Positions 51,427-62,073 of a stretch of 64,000 bases of DNA are shown here, piece by piece. The notes beneath the pieces are model-generated. The model was not told the DNA's origin and searched no databases. It saw only the letters and a list, made by a program, of their open reading frames with translations. The DNA is taken from NCBI GenBank assembly GCA_021851875.1, contig JAJZQI010000011.1, forward strand, positions 1 to 64,000, in the 5' to 3' direction. This DNA is from Pseudomonadota bacterium. GTDB taxonomy: Bacteria; Pseudomonadota; Gammaproteobacteria; Burkholderiales; JAJZQI01. The translations under genes and the position numbers were made by a program. Each line of letters begins with the position of its first letter. Position 1 is the stretch's first letter.

Positions 51427-53232
51427 ATGCCTCACATCCATCCCCTTTCCGACCTGCTCATCAACCAGATTGCCGCTGGCGAGGTGGTCGAGCGCCCCGC
51501 ATCGGCCCTGAAAGAGCTGTTGGAAAACAGCCTGGACGCAGGCGCCGGCGCCATCGAAGTGGTGCTGGAGCAGGGCGGCAGCAAAAAGCTGGAAGTGCGC
51601 GACAACGGCTGCGGCATTGCCAAAGACGAACTGCCGCTCGCCGTGGCCCGCCACGCCACCAGCAAGATCGCCACGCTGGACGATCTGGAAGCCGTTGCCA
51701 GCATGGGCTTCCGTGGCGAGGCGCTGGCCAGCATCGCCGCCGTGTCGCGCCTCACCCTCACCAGCCGCGAGCGCGACGCGCGCCACGCCTGGCGCATCCA
51801 TGTGGAAGATGGCCACATCAGCGAAGCCGAACCCGCCGCCTTGCTGGAAGGCACGACGATGTCGGTGACCGACCTGTATTACAATACGCCGGCACGACGC
51901 AAATTCCTCAAAAGCGACAGCACCGAGTTCGGCCACTGCGACGAAATGTTCCGCCGCATCGCCCTGGCACGGGCCGATATCGCCTTTTCCCTCACTCACA
52001 ACCAGCGCGCGCAATGGCTGCTGCCGGCCACGCCGGGCAATCCGACCGAGCGTATCGGCCGCATTCTGGGCGAGGAATTCGGTGCCAGCAGCCTGGCCGT
52101 GGACGAGCACGGTCAGCATATCCGTCTGTGGGGACTGGCGGGTGTGCCGGCTTTGGCCAAAAGCACGCGCGACAACCAGTATTTCTACGTCAACGGCCGC
52201 TTCGTGCGCGACAAGCTGCTGATGCACGCCATCCGCGAGGCCTACCGCGACATCCTGCACCACGAGCGGCATCCGTCTTTCGTACTGTTTCTGGAAATTC
52301 CGCCGGAAACGGTGGATGTGAACGTGCACCCGACCAAAATCGAGGTGCGTTTCCGCGACGGCCGCGCAGTGCATCAGTTTGTCCGCCATGCGCTGCAAAA
52401 AGCTCTGGCGCAAAGCAAGGCCGGCGCAAGCGAAGCCGCCGGCAGCCAGGTTGCCCAGCCAGTCTACGCCCCCCCGCCGGTACAGCACAGCATGCCGCTG
52501 CAGGCAGCCGAAGCAACGCCGACCTCCTACGCGCAAACATCACCCTCCGGCTGGACGCCGGTAACAGGCACACGCCCCTTCGGCAACCCGGCTCCGTTCA
52601 TCCCCAGCGTCAGCCTGCCGACAGCCCTGCCCGAGGCACCGGCGGACAACCCGCCGCTCGGCTTTGCCCTGGGCCAGCTCGCCGGCGTCTACATCCTGGC
52701 GCAGAACGACAAGGGCCTGGTGGTGGTGGACATGCATGCCGCCCATGAGCGCATCACCTATGAGCGGCTGAAAACCGCCTGGGACAACCGCGCGCTCACC
52801 TCGCAACCGCTGCTGATCCCGCATACCTTCAGCGCCGGTCCGGTGGACGTGGCCACCGCCGAGGAACATGCCACCACGCTGCAGGAAATCGGCTTCGACA
52901 TCACCCCGCTGTCGCCCACCACCCTCGCGGTGCGGGCTGTGCCCTCGCTGCTGGCCAAGGCCGACATTCCCGTGCTGGCCAAAGCCTTGTTGCAGGATAT
53001 ACGCGAATACGGCGCCAGCGCGGTGCTCACCGGCCAGCGCAATGAAGTGCTGGCAACACTGGCCTGTCATGGCTCGGTGCGCGCCAACCGCCAGCTCACG
53101 CTGCCGGAAATGAACGCCCTGTTGCGCGACATGGAAGCCACCGAGCGCTCGGGCCAGTGCAATCACGGCCGCCCCACCTGGTTTGCCCTGTCCATGAACG
53201 ATCTGGACAAACTGTTCATGCGCGGACAATGA
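51427..53232 (+). CDS. mutL: DNA mismatch repair protein MutL
   Basis: A 601-residue GHKL ATPase. The N-terminal motifs are [25 protein letters not shown] (about 14-38), [21 protein letters not shown] and [24 protein letters not shown]-rich linker (about 335-410) leads to the C-terminal dimer domain with [14 protein letters not shown] and HGRPTWF. The endonuclease motif DQHAxxER is replaced by DMHAAHERI, so activity needs checking. ATG 51427 lies seven bases after a TATAAT (51415-51420). The stop overlaps miaA by four bases. Confidence 0.96.
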   Translation: MPHIHPLSDLLINQIAAGEVVERPASALKELLENSLDAGAGAIEVVLEQGGSKKLEVRDNGCGIAKDELPLAVARHATSKIATLDDLEAVASMGFRGEALASIAAVSRLTLTSRERDARHAWRIHVEDGHISEAEPAALLEGTTMSVTDLYYNTPARRKFLKSDSTEFGHCDEMFRRIALARADIAFSLTHNQRAQWLLPATPGNPTERIGRILGEEFGASSLAVDEHGQHIRLWGLAGVPALAKSTRDNQYFYVNGRFVRDKLLMHAIREAYRDILHHERHPSFVLFLEIPPETVDVNVHPTKIEVRFRDGRAVHQFVRHALQKALAQSKAGASEAAGSQVAQPVYAPPPVQHSMPLQAAEATPTSYAQTSPSGWTPVTGTRPFGNPAPFIPSVSLPTALPEAPADNPPLGFALGQLAGVYILAQNDKGLVVVDMHAAHERITYERLKTAWDNRALTSQPLLIPHTFSAGPVDVATAEEHATTLQEIGFDITPLSPTTLAVRAVPSLLAKADIPVLAKALLQDIREYGASAVLTGQRNEVLATLACHGSVRANRQLTLPEMNALLRDMEATERSGQCNHGRPTWFALSMNDLDKLFMRGQ

Positions 53233-54173
53233 AACAACACCCTCCGGCCATCTTCCTCATGGGTCCCACCGCCAGCGGCAAAACCGCCGCTGCGGTGGAG
53301 CTGGTGCAGCACCTGCCGGTGGAAATCATCAGCGTCGATTCGGCGCTGGTCTACCGCGGCATGGACATCGGCACGGCCAAACCCGATGCGGCCACACTGG
53401 CCGTCGCGCCGCACCACCTGATCGACCTGCGCGACCCGCCGAACGCCTACTCCGCGGCCGATTTTCACGACGACGCACTGGCGCTGATGCAGGACATCCG
53501 CGCGCGCGGCAACATCCCGCTGCTGGCTGGCGGCACCATGCTGTATTTCAAGGCGTTGAAAGAAGGGTTGTCGGATTTGCCTGCAGCAGACCCTGAGTTG
53601 CGTGCGGAACTCGAAGAAGAAGCCGCACGGCTCGGCTGGCCGGCGCTGCATGCGCGGCTGGCGCAGCTTGACCCGGAGACGGCCGCCCGCCTCAAGCCCA
53701 ACGATTCGCAACGCATCCAGCGGGCGCTGGAAGTGTGCCTGGCCGCCGGCGAAGCCATGTCCGCCCAGCTCAAACGGCAGGCGGCCCGGCCGCTGCCGTG
53801 GAACGTGCTGCCGCTCGCCCTGGTGCCGTCCGACCGCAGCGTGTTGCACCAGCGCATCGCCGAACGCTTCGACAGCATGTTGCAGCAGGGCATCATCGAA
53901 GAGCTGGCGCAACTGCGACGGCAATACCCCGAACTGAGCCTCAACACCCCCTCCATGCGGGCTGTCGGTTACCGGCAAAGCTGGGAATACCTGGACGGAC
54001 AATACGACCGCACCGCCCTGCGCGACAAAGGCATCGCCGCCACCCGGCAACTGGCCAAACGGCAGCTCACCTGGCTGCGCAGCATGCCGGAAAACACCCG
54101 GCTCGACTGTTTGCAGCCGCAACTCGCCGGGGCCGTGTTAAATCACTGTCAGCGCTGGATCAATCAGTTATAA
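53229..54173 (+). CDS. miaA: tRNA dimethylallyltransferase
   Basis: A 314-residue enzyme that prenylates A37 of tRNAs reading UNN codons. The P-loop is [17 protein letters not shown] (about 9-25), [18 protein letters not shown] follows, then [28 protein letters not shown] and the swinging loop. [17 protein letters not shown] and KRQLTWLR close the fold. The start overlaps mutL, the widespread mutL-miaA pairing. Confidence 0.96.
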   Translation: MKQHPPAIFLMGPTASGKTAAAVELVQHLPVEIISVDSALVYRGMDIGTAKPDAATLAVAPHHLIDLRDPPNAYSAADFHDDALALMQDIRARGNIPLLAGGTMLYFKALKEGLSDLPAADPELRAELEEEAARLGWPALHARLAQLDPETAARLKPNDSQRIQRALEVCLAAGEAMSAQLKRQAARPLPWNVLPLALVPSDRSVLHQRIAERFDSMLQQGIIEELAQLRRQYPELSLNTPSMRAVGYRQSWEYLDGQYDRTALRDKGIAATRQLAKRQLTWLRSMPENTRLDCLQPQLAGAVLNHCQRWINQL

Positions 54174-54174
54174 T
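54146..54174 (+). promoter_or_regulatory. Putative sigma-70 promoter for the exchanger gene
   Basis: CTGTCA (54146-54151), 17-base spacer, TATAAT (54169-54174), at the very end of miaA. It would start transcription about 50 bases before the GTG. Confidence 0.5.
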
Positions 54175-54229
54175 CGCCGCACGAGTAAATTCAGGCCAAA
54201 CAACTATTCTCTTAAGGGGGAGACGCACC

Positions 54230-55231
54230 GTGGAATACGCTCACATCCTGCTGATGCTGATCATCATCCTGATTGCAGCGGAAGTCTTTACCAACGCGCT
54301 GGAACATCTGGGCGAAAAGCTGCATATTTCCGAGGGCGTCACCGGCTCCCTGTTTGCCGCGGTCGGCACGGCCATGCCGGAAACGCTGGTGCCGCTGCTG
54401 GCGATTTTCGGCGGTACGGCCAATGCCAAGGTCAACGAGGAAATCGGTGTCGGTGCGATCCTTGGCGCGCCGCTGATGCTGTCCACCCTGTCGCTCTTTC
54501 TGATGGCACTGGCAGTAGTGGGTAAACGCGGCATAAGCGGCCATCTGCAGCCGGAACACACCGGCCTGACACGTGACCTGAGTTTCTTTCTCATGGCCTT
54601 CGGGCTGTCCTGCGTGGCCCTGTTCGTGCCGCATACCAACCCGGCTATGCGCATGGCCTTGGCGGCCGGCATGGTGCTGATCTATTTCGTCTATATCATG
54701 CTCACCCTGCGTGCCTCGGCCAAACTGGTGGAAGACGGCCATGCCACCGAAGCGGAAGAAAAAATGTTCCTTGCCCGCATCGGTCTGCCGGAGAACATGC
54801 TGACCATTCTGATCCAGATCGGTCTGGGTCTGGGCCTGCTGATTTTCGGCGCCAAGGGTTTCATCCATGATGTGGAAATCCTCTCGCCGCAACTGGGCAT
54901 TTCCGCCCTGGTGCTGTCGCTGATGATCGTGCCGGTGGCCACCGAGCTGCCGGAAAAGGTCAACAGCATCCTGTGGATTCGCAAGCACAAGGACACGCTG
55001 GCATTCGGCAACATCACCGGCGCCATGGTCTTCCAGGGCACCCTGCTGCCGGCCATCGGCGTCATGCTCACCCCCTGGGAGCCGCAGCGCGAAGTACTGG
55101 CCGGCGTAGTGATCACGCTCATTGCCGCCGGCTGGATGCGCCTGCTGGCGATGCGCGGCCAACTGCGCGTGTGGCACCTGTTCGTCAACGGCGCCTTGTA
55201 CGCCACATATCTTGCCATCGCCTTGGCCTGA
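54230..55231 (+). CDS. Sodium/calcium exchanger family protein
   Basis: A 333-residue membrane protein of the CaCA (Na_Ca_ex) family with about ten helices in two related halves. The paired ion-binding repeats are EGVTGSLFAAVGTAMPETLVPLLA (about 37-60) and SALVLSLMIVPVATELPEKVNSIL (about 223-246), with the conserved acidic residue in each. Start GTG 54230 is preceded by AAGGGGGAG seven bases away, far better than frames inside miaA. Substrate cation cannot be fixed from sequence. Confidence 0.92.
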   Translation: MEYAHILLMLIIILIAAEVFTNALEHLGEKLHISEGVTGSLFAAVGTAMPETLVPLLAIFGGTANAKVNEEIGVGAILGAPLMLSTLSLFLMALAVVGKRGISGHLQPEHTGLTRDLSFFLMAFGLSCVALFVPHTNPAMRMALAAGMVLIYFVYIMLTLRASAKLVEDGHATEAEEKMFLARIGLPENMLTILIQIGLGLGLLIFGAKGFIHDVEILSPQLGISALVLSLMIVPVATELPEKVNSILWIRKHKDTLAFGNITGAMVFQGTLLPAIGVMLTPWEPQREVLAGVVITLIAAGWMRLLAMRGQLRVWHLFVNGALYATYLAIALA

Positions 55232-55413
55232 TAGAAGAACGGGCGCACGCGCAACAGCGTGCGCCCACTCCCTCCCTCGCACCCGCATGCAGTTCTGGCG
55301 CATCCACTGTCCGGATTTGCTTTCGGCGCAGCCGCACTCCATACTTAAACCGGCTTAATCCCTAGCACAGCAGAACGCTGGCAAATACAAGCCGTATCAG
55401 GATACCTGGACGC

Positions 55414-57633
55414 ATGCCGACACACACAAGCTGGCTCAAACGCTACGGCCCCGCCATCGGCGGCGCACTGCTGCTTGTCTCCGTCGGCGCCGCGTCGGTT
55501 GCATACCTGGAGGTGCAATTACGGCAAAACCTGCTGGATTCAATGCAATCAAGGCAGAACAGCCTGGAACAGGGTCTGATTTCCTGGGCGCATCAGCAAG
55601 AGCATGTCACCAGCCTGTGGGCGCAGGACCCGGCCATCCTGACCTACGCGAAACAGTTGCTGCAACTGAATGACCCCGCCCAACTGTCGCTCCATCCAGC
55701 CCAGGCCTCATTAAGGCAGTTGTTGCGGCCCACGATCCGCAACTTTCTGTATGAAGGCTATTTCATCATCAGACCAGACGGCATTAATCTTGCCTCGAGC
55801 CGCGACGGCAATATTGGTCGACATACACTGATTCCCGACGAAGTATTTGACGCCGCCGCCAAGCAGCGCGAGGCCGTCCTGTCGCTACCCATCAAATCCG
55901 ACATTCCCTTGCCGGACGAGGCAGGAAACATGGTAGCGGAACGCGCCACCATGTTCAGCCTCATGCCGATATACGATCAGGGCAAGCTGACGGCCTATTT
56001 CGGCTTGCGCATCAACCCCTCCGTCGACTTCAACCGCATTTTCATGGCTGCCCGCCATGGAAAAAGCGGCGACACGTACGCCTTCGACAAGCAATTCAAC
56101 GTCCTCACGCCCTTGCGCTTCGAGGACGATTTGACACAGCGCGGACTGCTTGCGCCGGATGCAAGCAGTGTGCTGAACGTAAAAGTATTCGATCCGGGGG
56201 CCGACTTCAGGCAAACCGGCATTTTCCCGGGCACCCGGCAGCCCACCGCCATCGCCGCCCAAGTGGCTATTGGGCGGCCATACACGAGTCTGGCGCCCTA
56301 TCGCGACTACCGTGGCGTCAAGGTCATCGGCTACGGCAGCTGGAACCATGAATTGAATCTGGGCATCATCAGCGAAATCGATCTGAGCGAGGCAAATCGC
56401 GTCATCTACATCAACCGTATCATCGGCCTCAGTTCGACCTTTTTGCTGCTCGTCCTGTTCCTGATGTACACAGTCACGCGCAACCGGGAAAACCGCAAAC
56501 TGGAATTCGCCATTCTCGAACGCACCATCGAACTGGACCAGGAACGCGCCAAGCATCAGTCGGCGGAAGAACAGCTGCACCTGCTGCTGGATAATGCCGG
56601 CGAGGGAATTTGCGGCATGGATTTGGACGGCTACTGCATTTTTGCCAATCATGCCGCGCTCAACATGACCGGTTATTCCAGCCGGGACCTGATCGGACAG
56701 CCGCTGCATTCCCGCATTCACCACAGCCATACGGATGGCAGCAGCTACCCAGCCGAGAATTGCCGCATGTTCGACTCGGTTCGCACCGGCGATGCGCAAA
56801 TGGTGAAGGATGAGGTGCTCTGGCGCAAAGATGGCATCAGCTTCCCGGTCCGTTACGTCAGCACCCCCATCGTGCAGAACAACCTGATCATTGGCGCGGT
56901 AGTCATTTTCAGCGACATTTCGGCGGAAAAGCACACCGAACGACTAAAAGACGAGTTCGTTTCAATCGTCAGCCATGAGCTTCGCACCCCGCTCACCGCC
57001 ATACTGGCCGCCTTGCGCATGGTCAATGCCGGCGTGATGGACACTGTGCCGGAGCGGCGGCGGGAAATGCTCGACATTTCGGAAAAGAACGCCCAGCGCT
57101 TGCTGACGCTGATCAACGACCTGCTCGACATCAACAAACTGGAAGCCGGGAAAGTGACGCTCAATCGCACAATGGTGCCGCTGGCCGCCTTCCTGGACGA
57201 ATGTGTGCGGGAAAACGCCGGTTATGCCCCGCAATACCAGACCGAATTCCATATCTCCACCTGCCCGGGAGGCGATTTCAGAGTCTATATGGACAGCGAC
57301 CGGATGAAGCAGGTGCTCGCCAATCTGCTCTCCAATGCCGCCAAATTCTCGCCGGCCGGGCAGACGGTGGAAATTTTCGCCTCTCACGACAAGGACAGCG
57401 TGTTTATTTCGGTGCGCGATCGCGGACCGGGTATCCCGCCGGAGTTTCAGGAACACCTGTTTCAGAAATTCTCGCAGGCCGATTCGTCGTCCACCCGCAA
57501 GGTTGGCGGCACCGGACTGGGACTCGCCATCGCACGCGAATTGGTGCAACTGCACGGCGGCACGCTCGCCTACGTCACCTCCCCCGCAAGCGGCGGCACC
57601 ACATTCACCGTCACCCTGCCCTACCAGGCCTGA
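55414..57633 (+). CDS. Membrane sensor histidine kinase with PAS domain
   Basis: A 739-residue sensor kinase. Helices near 13-32 and 332-352 bracket a periplasmic Cache-like sensor of about 290 residues. A PAS domain (about 385-505), HisKA with the phosphorylated His in VSIVSHELRTPLTAILAALRM (about 518-538) and HATPase_c with NLLSNAAKFSP, DRGPGIPPEF and GGTGLGLAIA follow. No receiver domain is fused and no cognate regulator is adjacent; pilR is convergent six bases away. The partner is therefore unknown. Ligand unknown. Confidence 0.93.
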   Translation: MPTHTSWLKRYGPAIGGALLLVSVGAASVAYLEVQLRQNLLDSMQSRQNSLEQGLISWAHQQEHVTSLWAQDPAILTYAKQLLQLNDPAQLSLHPAQASLRQLLRPTIRNFLYEGYFIIRPDGINLASSRDGNIGRHTLIPDEVFDAAAKQREAVLSLPIKSDIPLPDEAGNMVAERATMFSLMPIYDQGKLTAYFGLRINPSVDFNRIFMAARHGKSGDTYAFDKQFNVLTPLRFEDDLTQRGLLAPDASSVLNVKVFDPGADFRQTGIFPGTRQPTAIAAQVAIGRPYTSLAPYRDYRGVKVIGYGSWNHELNLGIISEIDLSEANRVIYINRIIGLSSTFLLLVLFLMYTVTRNRENRKLEFAILERTIELDQERAKHQSAEEQLHLLLDNAGEGICGMDLDGYCIFANHAALNMTGYSSRDLIGQPLHSRIHHSHTDGSSYPAENCRMFDSVRTGDAQMVKDEVLWRKDGISFPVRYVSTPIVQNNLIIGAVVIFSDISAEKHTERLKDEFVSIVSHELRTPLTAILAALRMVNAGVMDTVPERRREMLDISEKNAQRLLTLINDLLDINKLEAGKVTLNRTMVPLAAFLDECVRENAGYAPQYQTEFHISTCPGGDFRVYMDSDRMKQVLANLLSNAAKFSPAGQTVEIFASHDKDSVFISVRDRGPGIPPEFQEHLFQKFSQADSSSTRKVGGTGLGLAIARELVQLHGGTLAYVTSPASGGTTFTVTLPYQA

Positions 57634-57639
57634 AAAGGG

Positions 57640-59001
57640 CTACTCCATATTGAGCCGCACCAGACGATAACGCAGCGAGCGGAACGTAATGCCCAGCAGC
57701 TTGGCCGCCGCCGTTTTGTTGTAGCGGGTTTTCTCCAGCGCTTCCTGCAAGGCCTCGCGTTCCACACGATCCAGATAGTCCGGCAGCGGCGACTTGCAGC
57801 CCGGCTCCATTGCATCGCAAGCGGCCTCATCCGCCGCAGGCGTCAGATACAGGTCCCCGGCATGGATTTCCCGGCCGCTGGACAAAGCCAGGGCGCGTTC
57901 GAGTATGTTTTCCAGCTCGCGCACATTGCCCGGGTAGTCGTATTGCTGCAATGCCCTCATGGCGTCGGCCATCAGTAGCGGAACGTGGGCACCGCCCGCC
58001 AGCCGGGTCAGGACGGCTTCGGCAATTGCCGGAATGTCCTCGCGCATCTCGCGCAGCGCCGGCATGTGAAGATCAATGACATTCAGCCGGTAGTATAAAT
58101 CCTGCCGGAAAGTGCCCGCTTCGACGCATTGACCGAGATCCTTGTGCGTGGCGCTGATGATGCGCACATCAACCGCTTCTTCCTGCGGTGAACCCACTTT
58201 GCGTACTTTCTTTTCCTGAATGGCGCGCAACAGCTTCACCTGCATGGTCAGCGGCAAATCGGCCACCTCGTCGAGGAACAGCGTGCCGCCGCTGGCGGTC
58301 TGAAAAAACCCGTCACGATCCTGCTCGGCACCGGTAAACGCCCCTTTGCGGTAACCGAAGAACTCGCTTTCCATCAGATTTTCCGGGATCGCACCGCAAT
58401 TGACCGGCACGAATGCCTTGGCGTGCCGCGAGCTCTTTTCATGAATCAAGCGTGCCGCCAATTCCTTGCCGCTGCCGGACTCGCCGGAAACGTAGACCGG
58501 CGCCTGGCTGCGGGCCACCTTCTCGATCAGCTCGCGCACCTGCTGCATGGCGGGCGAATCGCCCAGCAATTGCCGGCTGCCCGCGACCGCACCGTTCTGC
58601 CGCGGCATTTCCTCGACGTTCAGCGCCGATTTGACCAGGGCCCGCAATTGGTCGAGCGAAACCGGTTTGGCCAGGTAGTCAAAAGCGCCCGCCTTGAGCG
58701 CCGCGACGGCGTTTTCCGTGCTGCCGTGGGCAGTGATGACCGCCACCGGCGTATTGGGGCAATGGCCGGCAATGTGCTTCACCACATCCAACCCCAGGCC
58801 ATCGGGCAAGCGCATGTCGGTCAGACACAAATCGAACTCGCGCTCATCGAGGGCCGCGACGGCCTCGCTCACACAACTGGCCCGCACCACCTCCAGCCCC
58901 ATACGCAATAGCGTCAACTCGAGCAACTCAAGAATATCGCTCTCGTCGTCCACCACCAGTGCAGTCAGCCTGGCACGATCGTGTTCACCGCGTCGTCTCA
59001 T
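57640..59001 (-). CDS. pilR: Sigma-54 response regulator PilR
   Basis: A 453-residue NtrC-type regulator. Receiver domain (about 12-130) has the phospho-Asp in CLTDMRLPDG and Lys in YLAKPVS. The AAA+ domain (about 145-380) has Walker A GESGSGKELAARLIH, the sigma-54 contact GYRKGAFTGAEQDRDG, and Walker B GGTLFLDEVADL. The Fis-type HTH ends the protein (NKTAAAKLLGITFRSLRYRL). It pairs with pilS by a 4-base overlap, the type IV pilin control pair, though pilin genes are not in the window. Confidence 0.93.
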   Translation of the reverse strand: MRRRGEHDRARLTALVVDDESDILELLELTLLRMGLEVVRASCVSEAVAALDEREFDLCLTDMRLPDGLGLDVVKHIAGHCPNTPVAVITAHGSTENAVAALKAGAFDYLAKPVSLDQLRALVKSALNVEEMPRQNGAVAGSRQLLGDSPAMQQVRELIEKVARSQAPVYVSGESGSGKELAARLIHEKSSRHAKAFVPVNCGAIPENLMESEFFGYRKGAFTGAEQDRDGFFQTASGGTLFLDEVADLPLTMQVKLLRAIQEKKVRKVGSPQEEAVDVRIISATHKDLGQCVEAGTFRQDLYYRLNVIDLHMPALREMREDIPAIAEAVLTRLAGGAHVPLLMADAMRALQQYDYPGNVRELENILERALALSSGREIHAGDLYLTPAADEAACDAMEPGCKSPLPDYLDRVEREALQEALEKTRYNKTAAAKLLGITFRSLRYRLVRLNME

Positions 59002-60575
59002 CCCTCTCCCTCCCGCATGCTGATGCGGAACTGCCCGCCCGGGGCCACTTCAATGTATTCCAGCGTTGCGCCGTTGGCGCTGCACAACTCGCGGGCAATA
59101 TACAGGCCCAGGCCCGTCCCCTTGCTGTCGGTGGTAAAGAAGGGTTCGAACAGCTTGGGGATGTTTTCCGGCGCCACGCCCGGGCCGTCGTCGATCACGT
59201 CCAGCTGCACCGTATCCGCGTAGAGACTGGGCGACACACACAAGCGCACGCTGCCGTCCTGCTCGCGGCTGTGCCGCCAGGCGTTGCGGCACAGATTCCA
59301 CAACACCTGATGCAGATGCGCCCTATCGAACGGCACCCGGAATGCGCCGCCGATCTCAAGTATTACCCCGGCGGGCGGAATTTTCTCGATTTGGCAGAAC
59401 TCCTCTGCGAACACCGGCAGAAATTCGTTCAGATTGATTTCTTCCTGCTGCAGACGGTCTCGCCGCGACAATTGCAATACGTCCTGCACCATTCGGTCGA
59501 GCCGGGTGGTGTTGTTCTGGATAATTTCCAGCAAACGCGGCGCCGTTGTGCCCGTTATTCCCGGCTCTTCACGCAACAGCTCACTGGCATGGCTGATGGC
59601 CGACAGGGGATTGCGGATTTCATGGGCGATATTGGCCGTCAGCCGCCCGAGTGCGGCCAATTTCATCTGTTGGGCGTGCGCCTGTATAGCACTCATGTCC
59701 TGCAAATAGATCAGCGCGGCATGATGGCGCCCGGCCTCCAGATCGACAATGCGCACTTGCAGCGACTTGCCCGTCGGCGTGCGCATCACCCTGGGTTCTT
59801 CCGCCTGCCCGCTGCGCCACACCCGCAAACGATCAGACAGCTGCGGAGCGCGGATATCGAGCCGCTGGCCATTCTCCAGCGGCATCACCAGACCGAGCAG
59901 TTGTTCCGCCCGGGCGTTGTGCTGCCGGATCAGGCCTTGCCGGTCCACGGCCAGAATGCCGTCCGACATGTCTTCGATCACCAGCGCATTGACGGCGGCC
60001 ATGTTTTCCAAATCCGCCCCACGCTGTTCGGCGATCTGCTCCGTATCCTGCACATAGGCCGCCAGACGGTGCGCCAGAATGGAAATGGCGAAATACCCCA
60101 TCGACAGCAAACCAACCTGCAAAAAATCGCCAAATGTCGACTCGTCATACACTACCCGCCAGGTTTGTTCAGCCAGCGCGGCAATGGAGGCCAGAGCGGC
60201 ATAAAACAGCGCCATGCGGCCGCGGCTGATCAGCGCGGTAGAAGCCAGCGAGGCCACCAGCAACAGCCCCAGACCGCTGCGCACCCCGCCGCTGGCGTGC
60301 ATCAGCACGCTGATGAACACCACGTCGCTGACGATCTGAAATGCCAATTGGGCGTTGAAAGCGGGCCAGCGGGCCCGGGTGGAGATCAGCGAAAGGGCGC
60401 AAAGAATGGCATACAGCGCGCTGCCGACCAGAAACAGCAGCGAATTTTCGGACCCGACGTTGCGGCTGGGGCCGAGAAAAACGACCATGGCGACAAACAG
60501 GGTGCCCAGCGCAAAGCGGTAAAGATTGTAAAGAAACAGCGAGCGCCAGAACAGCTGAGGGACCGATGTGTTCAT
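58998..60575 (-). CDS. pilS: Sensor histidine kinase PilS
   Basis: A 525-residue kinase with about six N-terminal helices (residues 15-190), a PAS domain (about 200-310), HisKA with His in LTANIAHEIRNPLSAISHASELL (about 333-355) and HATPase_c with NLCRNAWRHS, DDGPGVAPE and KGTGLGLYIARELC. The polytopic membrane part plus PAS is the PilS architecture. In Pseudomonas PilS senses pilin in the membrane. Overlaps pilR. Confidence 0.92.
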   Translation of the reverse strand: MNTSVPQLFWRSLFLYNLYRFALGTLFVAMVVFLGPSRNVGSENSLLFLVGSALYAILCALSLISTRARWPAFNAQLAFQIVSDVVFISVLMHASGGVRSGLGLLLVASLASTALISRGRMALFYAALASIAALAEQTWRVVYDESTFGDFLQVGLLSMGYFAISILAHRLAAYVQDTEQIAEQRGADLENMAAVNALVIEDMSDGILAVDRQGLIRQHNARAEQLLGLVMPLENGQRLDIRAPQLSDRLRVWRSGQAEEPRVMRTPTGKSLQVRIVDLEAGRHHAALIYLQDMSAIQAHAQQMKLAALGRLTANIAHEIRNPLSAISHASELLREEPGITGTTAPRLLEIIQNNTTRLDRMVQDVLQLSRRDRLQQEEINLNEFLPVFAEEFCQIEKIPPAGVILEIGGAFRVPFDRAHLHQVLWNLCRNAWRHSREQDGSVRLCVSPSLYADTVQLDVIDDGPGVAPENIPKLFEPFFTTDSKGTGLGLYIARELCSANGATLEYIEVAPGGQFRISMREGEG

Positions 60576-60587
60576 CGCGGCGCCAAG

Positions 60588-60809
60588 TCAGCCCTGATGT
60601 TTACGGCGGTGCTCATCCGAGCAGTAAAACTGGCCCTGGCTCATGATGCTTTCGCCGCGCGGCAGGTGCACGCCGCACTCGGCGCAGCGCACCATGTCCT
60701 CCGGCACATCGCGACCGGGCACGGGCGGCTGTTGCGGCGCAGACGTGTTACGGCGAAACAGATAGTAAATCCAGACGGCGATCGCGATCAGAAGCAGAAA
60801 CTTGAACAT
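60588..60809 (-). CDS. PP0621-like small membrane protein
   Basis: A 73-residue protein with an N-terminal helix (FLLLIAIAVWIYYLF) and a cysteine-bearing tail, MVRCAECGVHLPRGES and FYCSDEHRRKHQG, which probably binds a metal ion through CxxC, H and C/H residues. This is the PP0621 family, commonly next to pilS/pilR in Beta- and Gammaproteobacteria. Function unknown. It ends 12 bases before pilS, so it may share that transcript. Confidence 0.87.
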   Translation of the reverse strand: MFKFLLLIAIAVWIYYLFRRNTSAPQQPPVPGRDVPEDMVRCAECGVHLPRGESIMSQGQFYCSDEHRRKHQG

Positions 60810-60839
60810 AAGGACCTGTAATTTCGTGGCATGCTACTG

Positions 60840-60867
60840 CCCCTGGTCCAGCCGGCCGGACCAGGGG
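60840..60867. terminator. Strong 10-bp hairpin
   Basis: CCCCTGGTCC (60840-60849) pairs perfectly with GGACCAGGGG (60858-60867), loop AGCCGGCC. It lies between the AI-2E permease gene and the PP0621-like gene on the minus strand. There is no U-run, so the end of the permease transcript is likely but not proven. Confidence 0.5.
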
Positions 60868-60918
60868 CGGAAACTTCTCCTGCCATTGTAGGGGCAAGAG
60901 ATGGCGGGAACAACTGTC

Positions 60919-61992
60919 TCAACCGGCCTCCCGGTCCGCAGCGATCGCCTCGCCCGGCTCGCCGCTCAGCGACAGCCAGCCGTTGAACAGGCTATAGGCC
61001 AGCGCCAGCAAGGTCGCGCCGAGAAAAATCCCCAGGAACCCCCATGCCAGCATCCCCCCCAGCACCCCGACGAAAATCAGCGACAGCGGCAGCTTGGCTT
61101 CCTGACTGATGAGCATGGGCTTGAGAAAATTATCCACCGACCCGACTACGAGCAGGCCCCACAACAGCAGGAAAATCGCCCCACCCATGTGATCGATGGC
61201 ATATAGCCAGCCTGCCACGGGCAGAATGATGACAATGGTCGGCAGCTGCAACACCGCCAGAATGAAGGTAGCCATGCCCAGCAAGGCGATTGCCGGCACG
61301 CCGGCCAGGGCAAAGCCGACCACGGCCAGCAGCGCCTGCACCAGCGCCGTGCCGACGACGCCGACCATCACGCCGCGGATCGTCCGCTCGGCCACGCCGA
61401 CCAGCAGCGCGGCGCTGCCGCCGCCCACGCGCCCGGCCATCTCGCGCAGCAGCCCCACCAAACTACGGCGGCCGGCCAGAAAAACACCCGCCAGCACGAA
61501 GGCCAGCAGCATTTGCAACAGCACCTTGGTCAAATGGGTACCCTGCCCCAGCCCCCATACCGCCACTTCATTCACGTAGGGTTTGATCCGGGCGACCAGC
61601 ACATCGTTGCCGCCGGCCAGCCAGTCTGACAGGGCGTTGTTCACCAGCGGAATGTTGCTCAGCCACGCCGGCGGATGCTCCAGCCAGCCGGCCAGCTGCA
61701 ACACCAGCTGCGACACCTTGGGCACCAGCTCCACCAGCGAATTCACCAATACGATCAGCGGCGCCAGCAACACCACCCCCAGGCCGCTCATCAGCACCAC
61801 GGCCGCCCGCCTGCTCTTGCCGCGCATGCGCGTTTCCAGGCGCTCATACAGGGGCAAAACCGACACAGCGATAATCGCAGCCCAGACAATCGCCCCCAGA
61901 AACGGCTTGACGATGATGAAGCAGGCGTAGGCCAGTCCGCCGAGCAGCGTATAGCGGATCAGCATTTCCAGTTTTTTGTCGCGCGACTCCAT
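60919..61992 (-). CDS. AI-2E family transporter (YdiK/TqsA-like)
   Basis: A 357-residue membrane protein of the AI-2E_transport family, seven to eight helices. Family features include [23 protein letters not shown] near the start, a long periplasmic-type loop with W and N residues, [32 protein letters not shown], and a late [16 protein letters not shown] 61992 has GGGAG five bases upstream; the frame opens much further up opposite metG, which is not coding. Substrates vary (autoinducer, ions, dicarboxylates), so no function is given. Confidence 0.92.
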   Translation of the reverse strand: MESRDKKLEMLIRYTLLGGLAYACFIIVKPFLGAIVWAAIIAVSVLPLYERLETRMRGKSRRAAVVLMSGLGVVLLAPLIVLVNSLVELVPKVSQLVLQLAGWLEHPPAWLSNIPLVNNALSDWLAGGNDVLVARIKPYVNEVAVWGLGQGTHLTKVLLQMLLAFVLAGVFLAGRRSLVGLLREMAGRVGGGSAALLVGVAERTIRGVMVGVVGTALVQALLAVVGFALAGVPAIALLGMATFILAVLQLPTIVIILPVAGWLYAIDHMGGAIFLLLWGLLVVGSVDNFLKPMLISQEAKLPLSLIFVGVLGGMLAWGFLGIFLGATLLALAYSLFNGWLSLSGEPGEAIAADREAG

Positions 61993-62073
61993 CTTTTCTC
62001 CCTGTTTTTTGCGCAGTTTAGCAGCCAAGCGGTTAAAATAGCAGCCTTTGCCGACTTCACCACGCATAAATCC

